Assembly (NCBI GenBank): GCA_015063535.1
Contig: SVTY01000001.1
Coordinates: forward strand, 124,001-188,000
Length of the DNA stretch: 64,000 nt
Reading direction: 5' to 3'
DNA from: Oscillospiraceae bacterium
GTDB lineage: Bacteria > Bacillota > Clostridia > Oscillospirales > CAG-272
The position numbers and the translations under genes were made by a program. This document shows positions 9,004 to 18,796 of the stretch, in pieces (positions within the stretch are counted from its first letter, which is position 1; every line of letters starts with the position of its first letter). The notes beneath the pieces were generated by a model. The model did not search any database. It was not told where the DNA came from and was given only the letters and a program-made list of their open reading frames with translations.

Positions 9004-10800
9004 TTATTCCTTATAAATTGCTTTGAACTTACAGCTATCCATACAAGCACCGCACTTGATACACTTGGAGGTATCAATGACGTGAGGATTCTTGACGGTT
9101 CCGCTGATGGCATTGACGGGACACTTTCTTGCGCACAGCGTACAGCCCTTACACTTATCTGCGTCGATCTTGTACTGCAACAGGCTCTTACATACGCCGG
9201 CAGGACACTTCTTGTCAACGATATGAGCCACATATTCCTCACGGAAGTAACGCAGTGTGGACAGTACGGGGTTCGGAGCAGTTTGTCCGAGACCGCACAA
9301 GGAGGCACTCTTGATGTAGTTGGAAAGCTCTTCGAGCTTGTCCAGATCTTCCATTTCGCCGTTTCCTGCAATGATCTTATCCAAGATCTCCAGCAGGCGC
9401 TTGGTGCCTACACGGCAAGGAGTACACTTTCCGCAGGATTCATCCACGGTAAAGTCAAGGAAGAAGCGAGCCAAGTCAACCATACAGGTGTCCTCATCCA
9501 TAACGATCAATCCACCCGATCCCATCATAGAACCGATCGCAATCAGGTTGTCATAGTCGATGGGGGTATCGATCAAGGATGCGGGAATACATCCGCCGGA
9601 AGGACCGCCAGTCTGAGCTGCCTTGAATTTCTTGCCGTTGGGAATACCGCCGCCGATCTCCTCGATAACCTCACGCAGAGTGGTTCCCATAGGAACCTCG
9701 ACCAAACCCGTATTGGTGATCTTACCGCCCAAAGCGAACACCTTGGTTCCCTTGGACTTTTCGGTACCCATGGACTTAAACCAATCTACGCCCTTCAGAA
9801 TGATCTGAGGAATGTTGGCATAGGTTTCAACGTTATTCAAAACAGTAGGCTGTCCAAACAGACCCTTTACTGCTGGGAACGGAGGACGGGGGCGAGGCTC
9901 ACCTCTTTTACCTTCAATAGAGGTCATCAAAGCGGTTTCTTCGCCGCATACGAATGCGCCTGCGCCAAATCGAAGCTGGATATCGAAGTTGAAGCCTGTT
10001 CCAAAAATATCCTTGCCCAACAGACCATATTCACGAGCCTGCTTGATAGCAATTTCCAAACGGTGGATCGCAATGGGATACTCTGCGCGAACGTAGATGT
10101 AACCCTCGTCAGCACCGATCGCATAACCTGCGATTGCCATGGCTTCCAAAACCGCATGGGGGTCACCCTCCAGAATGGAACGGTCCATGAATGCGCCGGG
10201 GTCGCCCTCATCCGCATTACAGCCGATATACTTCTGAACGTTTCCACGGTTGCCAGAGGCAAATTTCCACTTTAGACCCGTGGGGAATCCGCCGCCACCT
10301 CTTCCGCGGAGACCGGAATCCAAAATGGTCTGGATAACATCGTCGGGGGTCATTTCGGTCAGTACCTTACCCAATGCGGTATATCCGTCCATTGCTATAT
10401 ACTCATCAATATTTTCGGGGTTGATAACACCGCAATTCCGCAGGGCAACTCTCTTCTGTTTCTTATAGAAAGCGGTCTCGGACAAGGAGGTTGCGTGGTG
10501 TATATCCTCGCTTTTTGTCTCGTGATAAACCAACCGCTCAACGGGACGTCCCTTTAGCAAATGCTCCTGAACGATTTCGTGAGCATCTTCGACCTTTACA
10601 TTGCTGTAAAAGGTTCCCTCGGGGTATACGATCATAATCGGACCGAGTGCACAAAGACCGAAGCATCCGGTCAGGACGACCTTCACTTCGTTTTCAAGAC
10701 CTGCTGCGGCAATTTCATTGTTCATGGCTTCTTGAATCTTCAGACTGTTCGAAGACGTACAACCTGTACCGCCGCAAATCAAAACATGTGATCTAAACAT
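9004..10800 (-). CDS. hydB: NuoF-like NADH-binding subunit of hydrogenase (HydB)
   Basis: GLRGRGGGGFPTGLKW, GAGAYVCGEETALM-like motif, ESCGKCTPCRVG, two C-terminal 4Fe-4S motifs, N-terminal 2Fe-2S thioredoxin-like domain. Confidence 0.95.
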   Translation of the reverse strand: MFRSHVLICGGTGCTSSNSLKIQEAMNNEIAAAGLENEVKVVLTGCFGLCALGPIMIVYPEGTFYSNVKVEDAHEIVQEHLLKGRPVERLVYHETKSEDIHHATSLSETAFYKKQKRVALRNCGVINPENIDEYIAMDGYTALGKVLTEMTPDDVIQTILDSGLRGRGGGGFPTGLKWKFASGNRGNVQKYIGCNADEGDPGAFMDRSILEGDPHAVLEAMAIAGYAIGADEGYIYVRAEYPIAIHRLEIAIKQAREYGLLGKDIFGTGFNFDIQLRFGAGAFVCGEETALMTSIEGKRGEPRPRPPFPAVKGLFGQPTVLNNVETYANIPQIILKGVDWFKSMGTEKSKGTKVFALGGKITNTGLVEVPMGTTLREVIEEIGGGIPNGKKFKAAQTGGPSGGCIPASLIDTPIDYDNLIAIGSMMGSGGLIVMDEDTCMVDLARFFLDFTVDESCGKCTPCRVGTKRLLEILDKIIAGNGEMEDLDKLEELSNYIKSASLCGLGQTAPNPVLSTLRYFREEYVAHIVDKKCPAGVCKSLLQYKIDADKCKGCTLCARKCPVNAISGTVKNPHVIDTSKCIKCGACMDSCKFKAIYKE

Positions 10801-10829
10801 ATTCTTTCCCTTTCTTTGATTCTTTTTAA

Positions 10830-11204
10830 TCAGGCGTTTTTATAAGCACCGATGGTGTATTCGGTAACGACCTGTCCGCCTTTGAGATGCTTTTCAACGA
10901 TTTCCGCAGCCTTAGCAGCATCCAGCTTTACATAAGTAACCTTTTCCTTACCCTCTTCAAAAACCTCAACCACAGGCTCATACTGACAAATGCCGATACA
11001 TCCTGTCTGAGTAACTGTGACCTTATCGGTCAAAGCTTGCTTGTTGACTTCGTCAACAAATGTGTTTAAAACGGGGCGTGCGCCAGCAGCAATACCACAG
11101 GTTGCCATTCCGACAACAACTCTCGTCGATGCTGCTCCTTCGCGAATTACAACCTTGCTTTGCATTTTTTCTCTGATCGCAGCAAGTTCCGCTAAAGATT
11201 TCAT
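10830..11204 (-). CDS. (2Fe-2S) thioredoxin-like ferredoxin domain protein
   Basis: 124 aa; VVGMATCGIAAGAR...TQTGCIGICQYEPVV cysteine pattern. Confidence 0.88.
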   Translation of the reverse strand: MKSLAELAAIREKMQSKVVIREGAASTRVVVGMATCGIAAGARPVLNTFVDEVNKQALTDKVTVTQTGCIGICQYEPVVEVFEEGKEKVTYVKLDAAKAAEIVEKHLKGGQVVTEYTIGAYKNA

Positions 11205-11255
11205 AGTGATTCCTCCCTATATTTTTTCAAATTTTTTACAAAAGAAATAATAAGT

Positions 11256-11798
11256 TTATCCTGCATATTGTTCCTGCAAATATTCCTTCATCCAATTCTG
11301 AATTTCCGGCTCGGCAAGCGAAATCGAATCACCGAGAATTTCCCGAAGCTCCGCTGTCCGCAGAGTTACGGAATGCTCTGGAGAACGATCTGAAAAATCG
11401 AAATCAATCTCAGGGCTTCCCGCTACCAAAATACAAACGGTTGATATGATATCGCCGATCGGCATACAATCAATACTTTTGGTATCAAAGGTAGCTTTGA
11501 CGGTTGTCCCCTTTGCCTCTCCGTGTTGGGATGACGTAATTTGAAGCGTTCCTCCCGTTTGCTCGGCGGCAAGCTTCAAAAGCGGCAGACCCAAGCCAAC
11601 CTTGCGGGTGGTTCGTGTGGTGTAAAACGGATCGGTGACCGAACGCAGGGTCTCTTCATTCATCCCGCATCCGTTATCACGGATCTGTAACACAAGCCAT
11701 CCGTCCTCATCGGTATCTAAGGAAATTCGAATCAAGGATGCACCGGCAACGACCGAATTTTTTGCGATATCAAGAATATTCAGCGATAATTCCTTCAT
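11256..11798 (-). CDS. Stand-alone GHKL/HATPase_c ATP-binding protein
   Basis: LNILDIAKNSVVAGAS (N box), IRDNGCGMNEE (G1), KVGLGLPLLKLAAEQTGG (G2). Confidence 0.85.
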   Translation of the reverse strand: MKELSLNILDIAKNSVVAGASLIRISLDTDEDGWLVLQIRDNGCGMNEETLRSVTDPFYTTRTTRKVGLGLPLLKLAAEQTGGTLQITSSQHGEAKGTTVKATFDTKSIDCMPIGDIISTVCILVAGSPEIDFDFSDRSPEHSVTLRTAELREILGDSISLAEPEIQNWMKEYLQEQYAG

Positions 11799-11806
11799 AG
11801 AAGGGC

Positions 11807-12301
11807 TTATTTATACTTTGCAAGAATCCCTTCCATATCGGAAGGAACCAGTCTGCCATATACCTCGTTATTGATGGTCAAGACAGGAGCAAGTCCGCAA
11901 GCACCGATACATCTGGTTGCTTCCAACGAATACTTTCCGTCAGGAGTAGTAGAGCCGGAAGGCAGACCCAAAATCTGGGTGATCTTATCCAGAATATCAC
12001 CGCTTCCCTTTACATAGCAGGCTGTACCAAGACATACCGCAATGGCTACCTCTCCCTTCGGGTTCAAAACGAACTGCGAGTAGAAGGTAGCAACACCGTA
12101 GACCTCTTCCATGGAAATTCCCATTTTCAGAGCGATCATACGCTGTACCTCTAAGGGCAGATATCCGTAAATATCCTGCGCCTTTTGCAAGATGGGCATC
12201 AATGCGCCCGGCATGTCTCTGTACTGCTCAATGACTTCATTTAACTGTTCTTCTTGAGCCTTTGTACCACGAAACATCACTGTGGTCAAATTCTTCTTCA
12301 T
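11807..12301 (-). CDS. hydC: NuoE-like 2Fe-2S subunit of hydrogenase (HydC)
   Basis: GYLPLEVQRMIALKMGISMEEVYGVATFYSQF, CLGTACYVKGS, CIGACGLAPVL. Confidence 0.94.
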   Translation of the reverse strand: MKKNLTTVMFRGTKAQEEQLNEVIEQYRDMPGALMPILQKAQDIYGYLPLEVQRMIALKMGISMEEVYGVATFYSQFVLNPKGEVAIAVCLGTACYVKGSGDILDKITQILGLPSGSTTPDGKYSLEATRCIGACGLAPVLTINNEVYGRLVPSDMEGILAKYK

Positions 12302-12377
12302 AATGAAAAATCCTCCGTTATTTATTTTTAATTTATTTAATTTATTTTATTTAAATAAATTCAGAATGGGAAAGCGT

Positions 12378-13112
12378 TCAAAGCGACTGTAAATAGTCAA
12401 ACAGCCGACTTCGCACCAAGGAGGAGCTGTACGGCTCATCCTCCAAAAGAATCGAATGCTCCGCTTCGTTGATATCCCACAGGTGGTGGGCATCGGAGCA
12501 AACCAAGGCTTTCGCTTCGGAAAGTCGGGGAAAACGCTCAAAAATCGACTTCATACTGTTTGGATTGTTAAATTCCAAACAATCGAAGCCATACTCCTGC
12601 GGAATGTCACCGAGGATCGCAAGAATACCGTTGGATTCACGGTCGATATGTGCCGGATGCACATGGGCACCGAAGCCTTCCGCAAAGCGGATCGCCTCAT
12701 CAATTGGCAGATCCGTAGCCGAGATCAGCAAGGTTCCTTCCTCGCCGATGATCTCATCCTTCTCATCCAAAACCAATTGATTCCCGAAAATCTCTTTTTT
12801 ATTTTGGATGGGAAGCAGATGTATACCAAGCTCTTTGTCGCAGGCAAGTGCTTGCTCCAAAGTAGGAAATAAGCAAACTAGATGAATATCCTCCGCCGTT
12901 GAAAGCTCCATACCCGCAATTGGAACGATTCCCTGTTTTTTACATGCCGCAAAAAATGCGGGACAATTTTTACAGGAATTATGATCGGTCAGTGCCAAGA
13001 TATGCAAACCCTTGATTGCTGCCATACCGGCAATGTTATTGGGTGTCATATCGTCGTCTGCGCATGGTGATAGGCAGGAATGGATATGCAGATCGTAATA
13101 ATACAGATTCAT
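12378..13112 (-). CDS. PHP-domain metal-dependent phosphoesterase
   Basis: YYDLHIHSCLSPCADDDMTPNNI...LALTDHNSCKNCPAF. Confidence 0.88.
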   Translation of the reverse strand: MNLYYYDLHIHSCLSPCADDDMTPNNIAGMAAIKGLHILALTDHNSCKNCPAFFAACKKQGIVPIAGMELSTAEDIHLVCLFPTLEQALACDKELGIHLLPIQNKKEIFGNQLVLDEKDEIIGEEGTLLISATDLPIDEAIRFAEGFGAHVHPAHIDRESNGILAILGDIPQEYGFDCLEFNNPNSMKSIFERFPRLSEAKALVCSDAHHLWDINEAEHSILLEDEPYSSSLVRSRLFDYLQSL

Positions 13113-13435
13113 ACGGCAGCCGACAGATCAAGACACACCGAAAAGGTATCTCGATCGGTTCTCAGAATATTGATTCCCTGCTGTACGGCACGGGAAACAA
13201 CATCCGAATCGGGCTCGACCCACTCCGACAAAATAATACACGCCGGGTCTGCCAAGGCGGCAACGGCAACAATATTGATATTTGACATAATGGTGACCCA
13301 TGCGTAATCCGCCGTTAGCCGTCCCATCACCCAGCTGAGAAGGTCTCCGGCATAGCCGCCCGTGATCTCTCTGGTTTCATCCGGCATACAGACAATCTGA
13401 TAGCCAAACTGTTCTGCAAACTGTTTTACATTCAT
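13109..13435 (-). CDS. DRTGG-like domain protein (hydrogenase-cluster associated)
   Basis: 108 aa; ITGGYAGDLLSWVMGRLTADYAWVTIMSNINIVAVAALADPACIILSE; second DRTGG-like ORF in the cluster. Confidence 0.7.
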   Translation of the reverse strand: MNVKQFAEQFGYQIVCMPDETREITGGYAGDLLSWVMGRLTADYAWVTIMSNINIVAVAALADPACIILSEWVEPDSDVVSRAVQQGINILRTDRDTFSVCLDLSAAV

Positions 13436-13456
13436 AGGCTATCTCCTTTTTCTGAA

Positions 13457-14713
13457 TTAAGATTTACCAAGATGATCTCTCAATTGGATCAGGCAATCGG
13501 TCTCTGCCGCCTCTCCTTTGATGATATCCTCTGCCAAGGCATGGCAATTGGGCGCACCGCAGGAGCCGCAATCCAAATGAGGCAGACCGTGATAGATCGT
13601 TTCGATCTCCGCCATTTTGGAAATCGCCGTCAAACGGTCACAGGACAAGGAGGAGGAATGATCGTTTTCGGGTTGCTGTGTCCACAAAACATCCTGTGGA
13701 AGCCCCTGTGCTTCCTCCGCATGGTTTCTTGATATGGGTAAGTATTTTCTCAAGGATCGTAAGCGAGCCTTGGCAATAAAGGGATTCTCCACATTCAACG
13801 TTCCGCCGACACATCCGCCGGTACAGGCATTCAATTCCACAAACTCCAAGGAATGGAGCGTACCGTTTTCAATTTCATCCAACACGTGAATGCAGTTTTC
13901 AATTCCGTCTGCCGCCAGATATTTGTCGGATAGCAAGGAGGTGGCTTCGCCGCCTGAGCCTGCCCAATTCAAACCGATGATCCCTGTTTGAGACAAGGGC
14001 AACGGATTGGCGATCTCCTTCATTTTTGCTCGGATCTTAAAATAAAAATCACTGATCGACAATGCCCCGTTGACGGCACTTTGGGAAACGCCGATGGGAT
14101 TTTTCACATAGCTGACCTTAGCGGGACACGGAGAGATAAACAAGACACAAATATCTTCATCCGATAAATCGGGGTGTGTCTGCCGTGCCTCTTGCCGAGC
14201 CAGCCGAGCGGCATACTCGATAGGTGGAAGCAAGGGGAGAAGATTTTGCTTCAAATACGGAAATCGCAAGGAGATCAAGCGAACGATTGCAGGGCATGCC
14301 GAGCTGATCACAGGTAGAGCGGAAGGCTTCTGCTTCATATACCGTCTGGTATATTCCGTCACAAGCTCTGCCGCACGAGACACCTCAAACACAGCATCAA
14401 AGCCGCATTCGATCAAAGCAGTCAAAATGTAGTCTACATCGTCCAATTCTTCGAATTGTCCGTACAAAGCAGGAGCGGGAAGTGCGATTTTATAACGATA
14501 TCCCTCAAAATCCTCAAATCTGTCATAAGTAGCTTTTTTGGCTTGATAGGGACAGAGGCGAATACATTCGCCACAGTCAATACATTGAGATTCTTTAATG
14601 ATCGCATGCCCACCACGAACACGAATTGCTTCAGTAGGACAGCGTTTGATACAATTGGTACAACCCTTACATCTTGAAATATCGAGTGTAACAGAATGCT
14701 TATACTGCGACAT
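13457..14713 (-). CDS. HydS-like [FeFe]-hydrogenase domain protein (putative sensory, group C/D-like)
   Basis: Two N-terminal 4Fe-4S motifs; degenerate H-cluster motifs ISSACPA / ISPCPAKV / ELNACTGGCVGG; C-terminal DCGSCGAPNCHALAEDIIKGEAAETDC 4Fe-4S domain. Confidence 0.82.
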   Translation of the reverse strand: MSQYKHSVTLDISRCKGCTNCIKRCPTEAIRVRGGHAIIKESQCIDCGECIRLCPYQAKKATYDRFEDFEGYRYKIALPAPALYGQFEELDDVDYILTALIECGFDAVFEVSRAAELVTEYTRRYMKQKPSALPVISSACPAIVRLISLRFPYLKQNLLPLLPPIEYAARLARQEARQTHPDLSDEDICVLFISPCPAKVSYVKNPIGVSQSAVNGALSISDFYFKIRAKMKEIANPLPLSQTGIIGLNWAGSGGEATSLLSDKYLAADGIENCIHVLDEIENGTLHSLEFVELNACTGGCVGGTLNVENPFIAKARLRSLRKYLPISRNHAEEAQGLPQDVLWTQQPENDHSSSLSCDRLTAISKMAEIETIYHGLPHLDCGSCGAPNCHALAEDIIKGEAAETDCLIQLRDHLGKS

Positions 14714-14737
14714 TGCTACCTCTTTTCCCGAGAAGGA

Positions 14738-15160
14738 TCAGACCTTGACGGTCATATAGATCGTCGTTCCCTTCCCTATCTCGGATTCTATTTTCATTTC
14801 ATCGGTATAACGCTTCATATTGGGCAATCCCATTCCTGCACCGAAGCCAAGAGAACGGATGTTATCGGGTGCTGTGGAATATCCTTCCTGCATGGCAAGC
14901 TCAATGTTGGAAATACCCGGGCCCTTATCGGCAAGCACGATTTCGATTTTGTCACAGAACACATGCACATCGGCAGAGCCGCCGTTTGCATGAATGACCA
15001 TATTGATCTCACCTTCATACATAGCGACCGAAACACGTCTGATCAAGTCGGGGGAAAAGCCCATTTCTCGCAGCAGCTTTTTGATACGAACCGATGCTTC
15101 TCCTGCGGAGGTGAAATTTTCTCCGTCAATATCAAAATGGAAATGAACCGTATCGCTCAT
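14738..15160 (-). CDS. RsbW-like anti-sigma factor/serine kinase-type ATP-binding protein
   Basis: AMYEGEINMVIHANGG, LADKGPGI, GAGMGLPNMKRYTDEMKIESEIGKGT. Confidence 0.82.
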   Translation of the reverse strand: MSDTVHFHFDIDGENFTSAGEASVRIKKLLREMGFSPDLIRRVSVAMYEGEINMVIHANGGSADVHVFCDKIEIVLADKGPGISNIELAMQEGYSTAPDNIRSLGFGAGMGLPNMKRYTDEMKIESEIGKGTTIYMTVKV

Positions 15161-15510
15161 GATACAACATCGCCTCCGGTGAGCCCGTTGGCATAAAGCT
15201 TACCGCATGCCACATACATTCTTTCGTTAGTCGCCATCACAACGATCCCCGCATCCTCCGCTAAACGAACCACCTCGGTGGGAGGGGTCTTGCCTCTGAC
15301 AAACACAATGCATCGCATATCCATCATTTCCGCAGTTCTTACCACCTGTGGGTTACACAGTCCGGTCAGCAACACTGCCTGATCCTTTACAAATGCCAAT
15401 ACATCGCTCATCATATCGCATCCGCAAGCCGAATTTACGGTTCCGTCCAAACGGTCGTTGCCGCAAAGAATTTTTGCATCAAGAAGGTCTGCGATTGTTT
15501 GTATCTGCAT
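15157..15510 (-). CDS. DRTGG domain protein
   Basis: 117 aa; DLLDAKILCGNDRLDGTVNSACGCDMMSDVLAFVKDQAVLLTGLCNPQVVRTAEM. Confidence 0.8.
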   Translation of the reverse strand: MQIQTIADLLDAKILCGNDRLDGTVNSACGCDMMSDVLAFVKDQAVLLTGLCNPQVVRTAEMMDMRCIVFVRGKTPPTEVVRLAEDAGIVVMATNERMYVACGKLYANGLTGGDVVS

Positions 15511-15680
15511 ACTGTCTCCTTCGCTTTTCGTAAAATTGAAAAAGAGTATACACAGAATATACCACCTTTTTACCGTTCGAAAAGCCTTTTACTCCATATT
15601 CCTATATATTATACTATAAATCGATCGAAATGTCTATATCTTTTTTCAAAAATTTTATATCTTTTTTGAGTTTCGGCATG

Positions 15681-18230
15681 TTATTTTGCTTCAAACCATG
15701 TTCTGCCTATCATGGCCTCCACCGAAAGCGGTACAGAAAGCGAAGCCGCCTTCTCCATAGAATCTATCAACAGCGTTTTTACCTCCTCTGCACAAGAGAC
15801 ATGAGCTTCGAGGATCAACTCGTCGTGAACCTGCATGATCAACTCTGCATCCAACTGTTTTTCCTTCAGGATATGATGGATGCGGATCATGGCGATCTTG
15901 ATGATATCCGCCGCTGTTCCCTGTATAGGGCTGTTCATGGCGACCCGCTCACCGAAGTGCTGCAGATTTTTATTGGAGGAAGCAAGCTCGGGGATATACC
16001 GTCTGCGTCCGAAAAAGGTTGTTACATAACCGTCTCGCTTGGCTTCCTCCTGTACACGGGTCAGATATTCCTTGATTTTCGGAAACTGTTCAAAGTAGCT
16101 CTCGATATATTCCTTTGCCTGTGTACGGGAAATTCCCAGATCCTCAGAAAGCGAATATTCTCCGATGCCGTACAGAATTCCGAAATTTACGGCTTTTGCT
16201 TTTTTTCGCAAGTCAGAGGTAACCATATTCAAAGGAAGATTGAATACCTTGGAGGCGGTCATAGTGTGAATATCCTCTTTGGCAAGGAAGGCATGAATCA
16301 TGGCGTCATCATCGGCAATATGAGCCAACAGTCGAAGCTCGATCTGCGAATAATCGGCATCGATCAAAACATATTCGTCGCTTTTGGGAATAAAAAACTT
16401 ACGAAATTCCCGTCCAAGCTCGGTCTTGATCGGAATATTCTGCAAATTGGGCTCGGAGGAGGAAAGCCGTCCTGTGGCAGTTCCCGTTTGATTCAGGATA
16501 CTATGCACCCTTCCGAAAGGATCCGCCGCTTTTACTAATCCATCGGCGTAGGTGGATTTGAGCTTGGTCACCTGTCGGTATTCCAAAATATCCTCGATGA
16601 TGGGATGCTTGGAAAGCAATTTTTGCAAGGCTTCCGCATCGGTAGAATACCCTGTTTTGGTTTTGCGGGATTTTGGCAGTCCCATTTTTTCAAACAAAAT
16701 CTCACCGAGCTGTTTGGGCGAGCCAATATTGAATTCCTCGCCCGCATAGCTGTAAATTCGCATCTGCAAAATTTGAGCGGCTTCATTCAATGCCTCTCCA
16801 TAGCTTTGAATCCCTTTTGAATCAATTTGAAATCCGGTAGCTTCCATATCTGCCAAAACATACGCCAGCGGAAGCTCGATCCGATCCAACAGCTCTTGTG
16901 CTCCGCTTATTTCGATCTCTCGGCTCAACGGCTCATAAAGACAGCGGATCGCCATCGTTTCATCCATGTCCTGTGGCATAGGTTCTTTGACATACCGCAA
17001 ATACAATTCGCCTATGCTGTAATTGCTTCGGTTGGAATCCAAGACATAAGCGGCAAGCATGGTGTCAAAAAAGCAAGGAGGAAGCTCAAGCCCGTGGAAT
17101 TTCAGTTCTTTATACAGCGATTTCGAATCGTGGCAAATCAACTTCTTTTCTTTTAAAAATGCGTGTAGCTCCTCCCAAGACACGGTATCAAGTGCGGCTT
17201 GGTAGCTTTTTTGATCGCATAGCATAGAAAGCGTTGAATCCTTCAAAGAAAGATACAGCCGTTCTCCGATCAATTCCGAAAAGGAGCTTGCCTCGACTGC
17301 TTTCTTCTGAAGTTCGGTAGTGGCATGGGATGCCTGTTTGTCATTGCTTTCACCGGTTTCATCATCGCACTGATCCAAGCCCATTTTTTTGATCAGCGCC
17401 GAAAATTCCAGCTTAATAAACAATTTTTTTAGTGCCGCCGCATGGGGACCCATATATACATACTCTTCTTTTTGTACCGAAATAGGGGCTTTACAGCAGA
17501 TCTCTGCCAGCTTCTTTGACAAGAATGCCATATCCTTCCCCGCTTCCAGCTTTTTCTTGATTCCCTCGGAAAGTGCTGCCGAAGCAAGAGACTCGTATAC
17601 AGCTTCGATGCTGTGATACTCCGCAATCAGCTTCAATGCCGTTTTTTCGCCGATTCCCGCAACACCGGGAATGTTATCGGAGCTATCTCCCATCAAGGCT
17701 TTGACATCCACAAATTCGGAAGAAGGAATTCCGTATTGATTCATAAACTCCTGTGGATCAAACAGCATGGTTTCCTTAGTCTTAACCAATAAAACGGATA
17801 TGTGCTCGTCGATCAGCTGCAAGGAATCCCGATCGCCTGTCAAAAGATACACATGCGTTTCTTCGTCTCCCATGGAGCGGGCAAGGGTTCCCAAAATATC
17901 GTCCGCCTCGTAGCCCTCACAGGTTACAACGGAAAGCCCCATTTTCTTCATACATTCCTTGGCATAAGGGAGCTGTACCGCCAATTCCTCCGGCATGCCT
18001 TTTCGGTTGGCTTTATATCCGTCATAAAGCACATGACGGAAGGTGGGTGCTTTCAGATCGAACGCAACCGCACAGTAATTCGGTGAAAGTGTCTCCAAAT
18101 GACGGGAAATGATCGTAACCATTCCGTATACGGCATTGGTATAAAGACCGTCCCGATTGGTTAACAGCCGAATGCCGTAAAACGCCCGATTTAAAATACT
18201 GTTTCCGTCAACGACCAACATTTTTTTCAT
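15681..18230 (-). CDS. polA: DNA polymerase I
   Basis: N-terminal 5' nuclease (VVDGNSILNRAFYGI...YEADDILGTLAR), C-terminal DYSQIELRLLAHIA, RRKAKAVNFGILYG-like, MQVHDELILEA. Confidence 0.96.
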   Translation of the reverse strand: MKKMLVVDGNSILNRAFYGIRLLTNRDGLYTNAVYGMVTIISRHLETLSPNYCAVAFDLKAPTFRHVLYDGYKANRKGMPEELAVQLPYAKECMKKMGLSVVTCEGYEADDILGTLARSMGDEETHVYLLTGDRDSLQLIDEHISVLLVKTKETMLFDPQEFMNQYGIPSSEFVDVKALMGDSSDNIPGVAGIGEKTALKLIAEYHSIEAVYESLASAALSEGIKKKLEAGKDMAFLSKKLAEICCKAPISVQKEEYVYMGPHAAALKKLFIKLEFSALIKKMGLDQCDDETGESNDKQASHATTELQKKAVEASSFSELIGERLYLSLKDSTLSMLCDQKSYQAALDTVSWEELHAFLKEKKLICHDSKSLYKELKFHGLELPPCFFDTMLAAYVLDSNRSNYSIGELYLRYVKEPMPQDMDETMAIRCLYEPLSREIEISGAQELLDRIELPLAYVLADMEATGFQIDSKGIQSYGEALNEAAQILQMRIYSYAGEEFNIGSPKQLGEILFEKMGLPKSRKTKTGYSTDAEALQKLLSKHPIIEDILEYRQVTKLKSTYADGLVKAADPFGRVHSILNQTGTATGRLSSSEPNLQNIPIKTELGREFRKFFIPKSDEYVLIDADYSQIELRLLAHIADDDAMIHAFLAKEDIHTMTASKVFNLPLNMVTSDLRKKAKAVNFGILYGIGEYSLSEDLGISRTQAKEYIESYFEQFPKIKEYLTRVQEEAKRDGYVTTFFGRRRYIPELASSNKNLQHFGERVAMNSPIQGTAADIIKIAMIRIHHILKEKQLDAELIMQVHDELILEAHVSCAEEVKTLLIDSMEKAASLSVPLSVEAMIGRTWFEAK

Positions 18231-18349
18231 ATCGTACCTCTTGTTTGATTCCTTTATCGTTTGTTATCAAATGTATTACTTATAGTATAACACTTTTACG
18301 GTGGCTTTGTCAAGGAGAGCCATGGGAATTTTCCCGATCAAATTAAAAA

Positions 18350-18370
18350 GGTGCTGTCAAAAACAGCACC
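18350..18370 (-). terminator. Rho-independent terminator of rubredoxin gene
   Basis: GGTGCTGT...ACAGCACC stem followed by T5 on the reverse strand. Confidence 0.75.
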
Positions 18371-18377
18371 GCATGTT

Positions 18378-18560
18378 TTATTCTGTTGTGTCATATTCCT
18401 CGTCTGAGGACTCCTCAAAATCGTCCTTGGTTGCGCCGCAGAGCGGACAACACCATGTGTCGGGCAGGTCTTCAAAATCCGTTCCGGCATCAATTTGATT
18501 TTCGGGATCTCCTTTGTCGGGATTATAAACATAACCGCACAGCTCGCATACGTATCTCAT
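18378..18560 (-). CDS. Rubredoxin
   Basis: [48 protein letters not shown]; start placed at the internal ATG with GGAGGA upstream. Confidence 0.95.
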   Translation of the reverse strand: MRYVCELCGYVYNPDKGDPENQIDAGTDFEDLPDTWCCPLCGATKDDFEESSDEEYDTTE

Positions 18561-18796
18561 AAAATCCTCCATATCAAAATTTGAATCATGATTTTCGTAG
18601 CGCATATATCATATCACTATATACAGCGTTTGTCAAGTGATTTTTTCCATTATCATGGCATTCTCATACATTTTGTAAGGTATTACAAAATCAAGAAATA
18701 TACCTTGGTAAATTTCACATTCTTTTATAGTTTTTCAAAAATTCTATTTTTCGTTTTGAAAACATATAGTTTTACTAAAAAAAGAAGGGATATTCC

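Noticed and set aside
8689-10275. 528-aa plus-strand ORF antisense to hydB (also 460 aa at 7264-8646 and other long antisense ORFs)
   Set aside because: They lie fully opposite well-supported hydA/hydB and similar genes, have no recognisable domains, and their low-complexity composition is typical of shadow ORFs.
15681-18230. polA with degenerate 3'-5' exonuclease domain as unusual
   Set aside because: Loss of proofreading residues in Pol I is common in Firmicutes.
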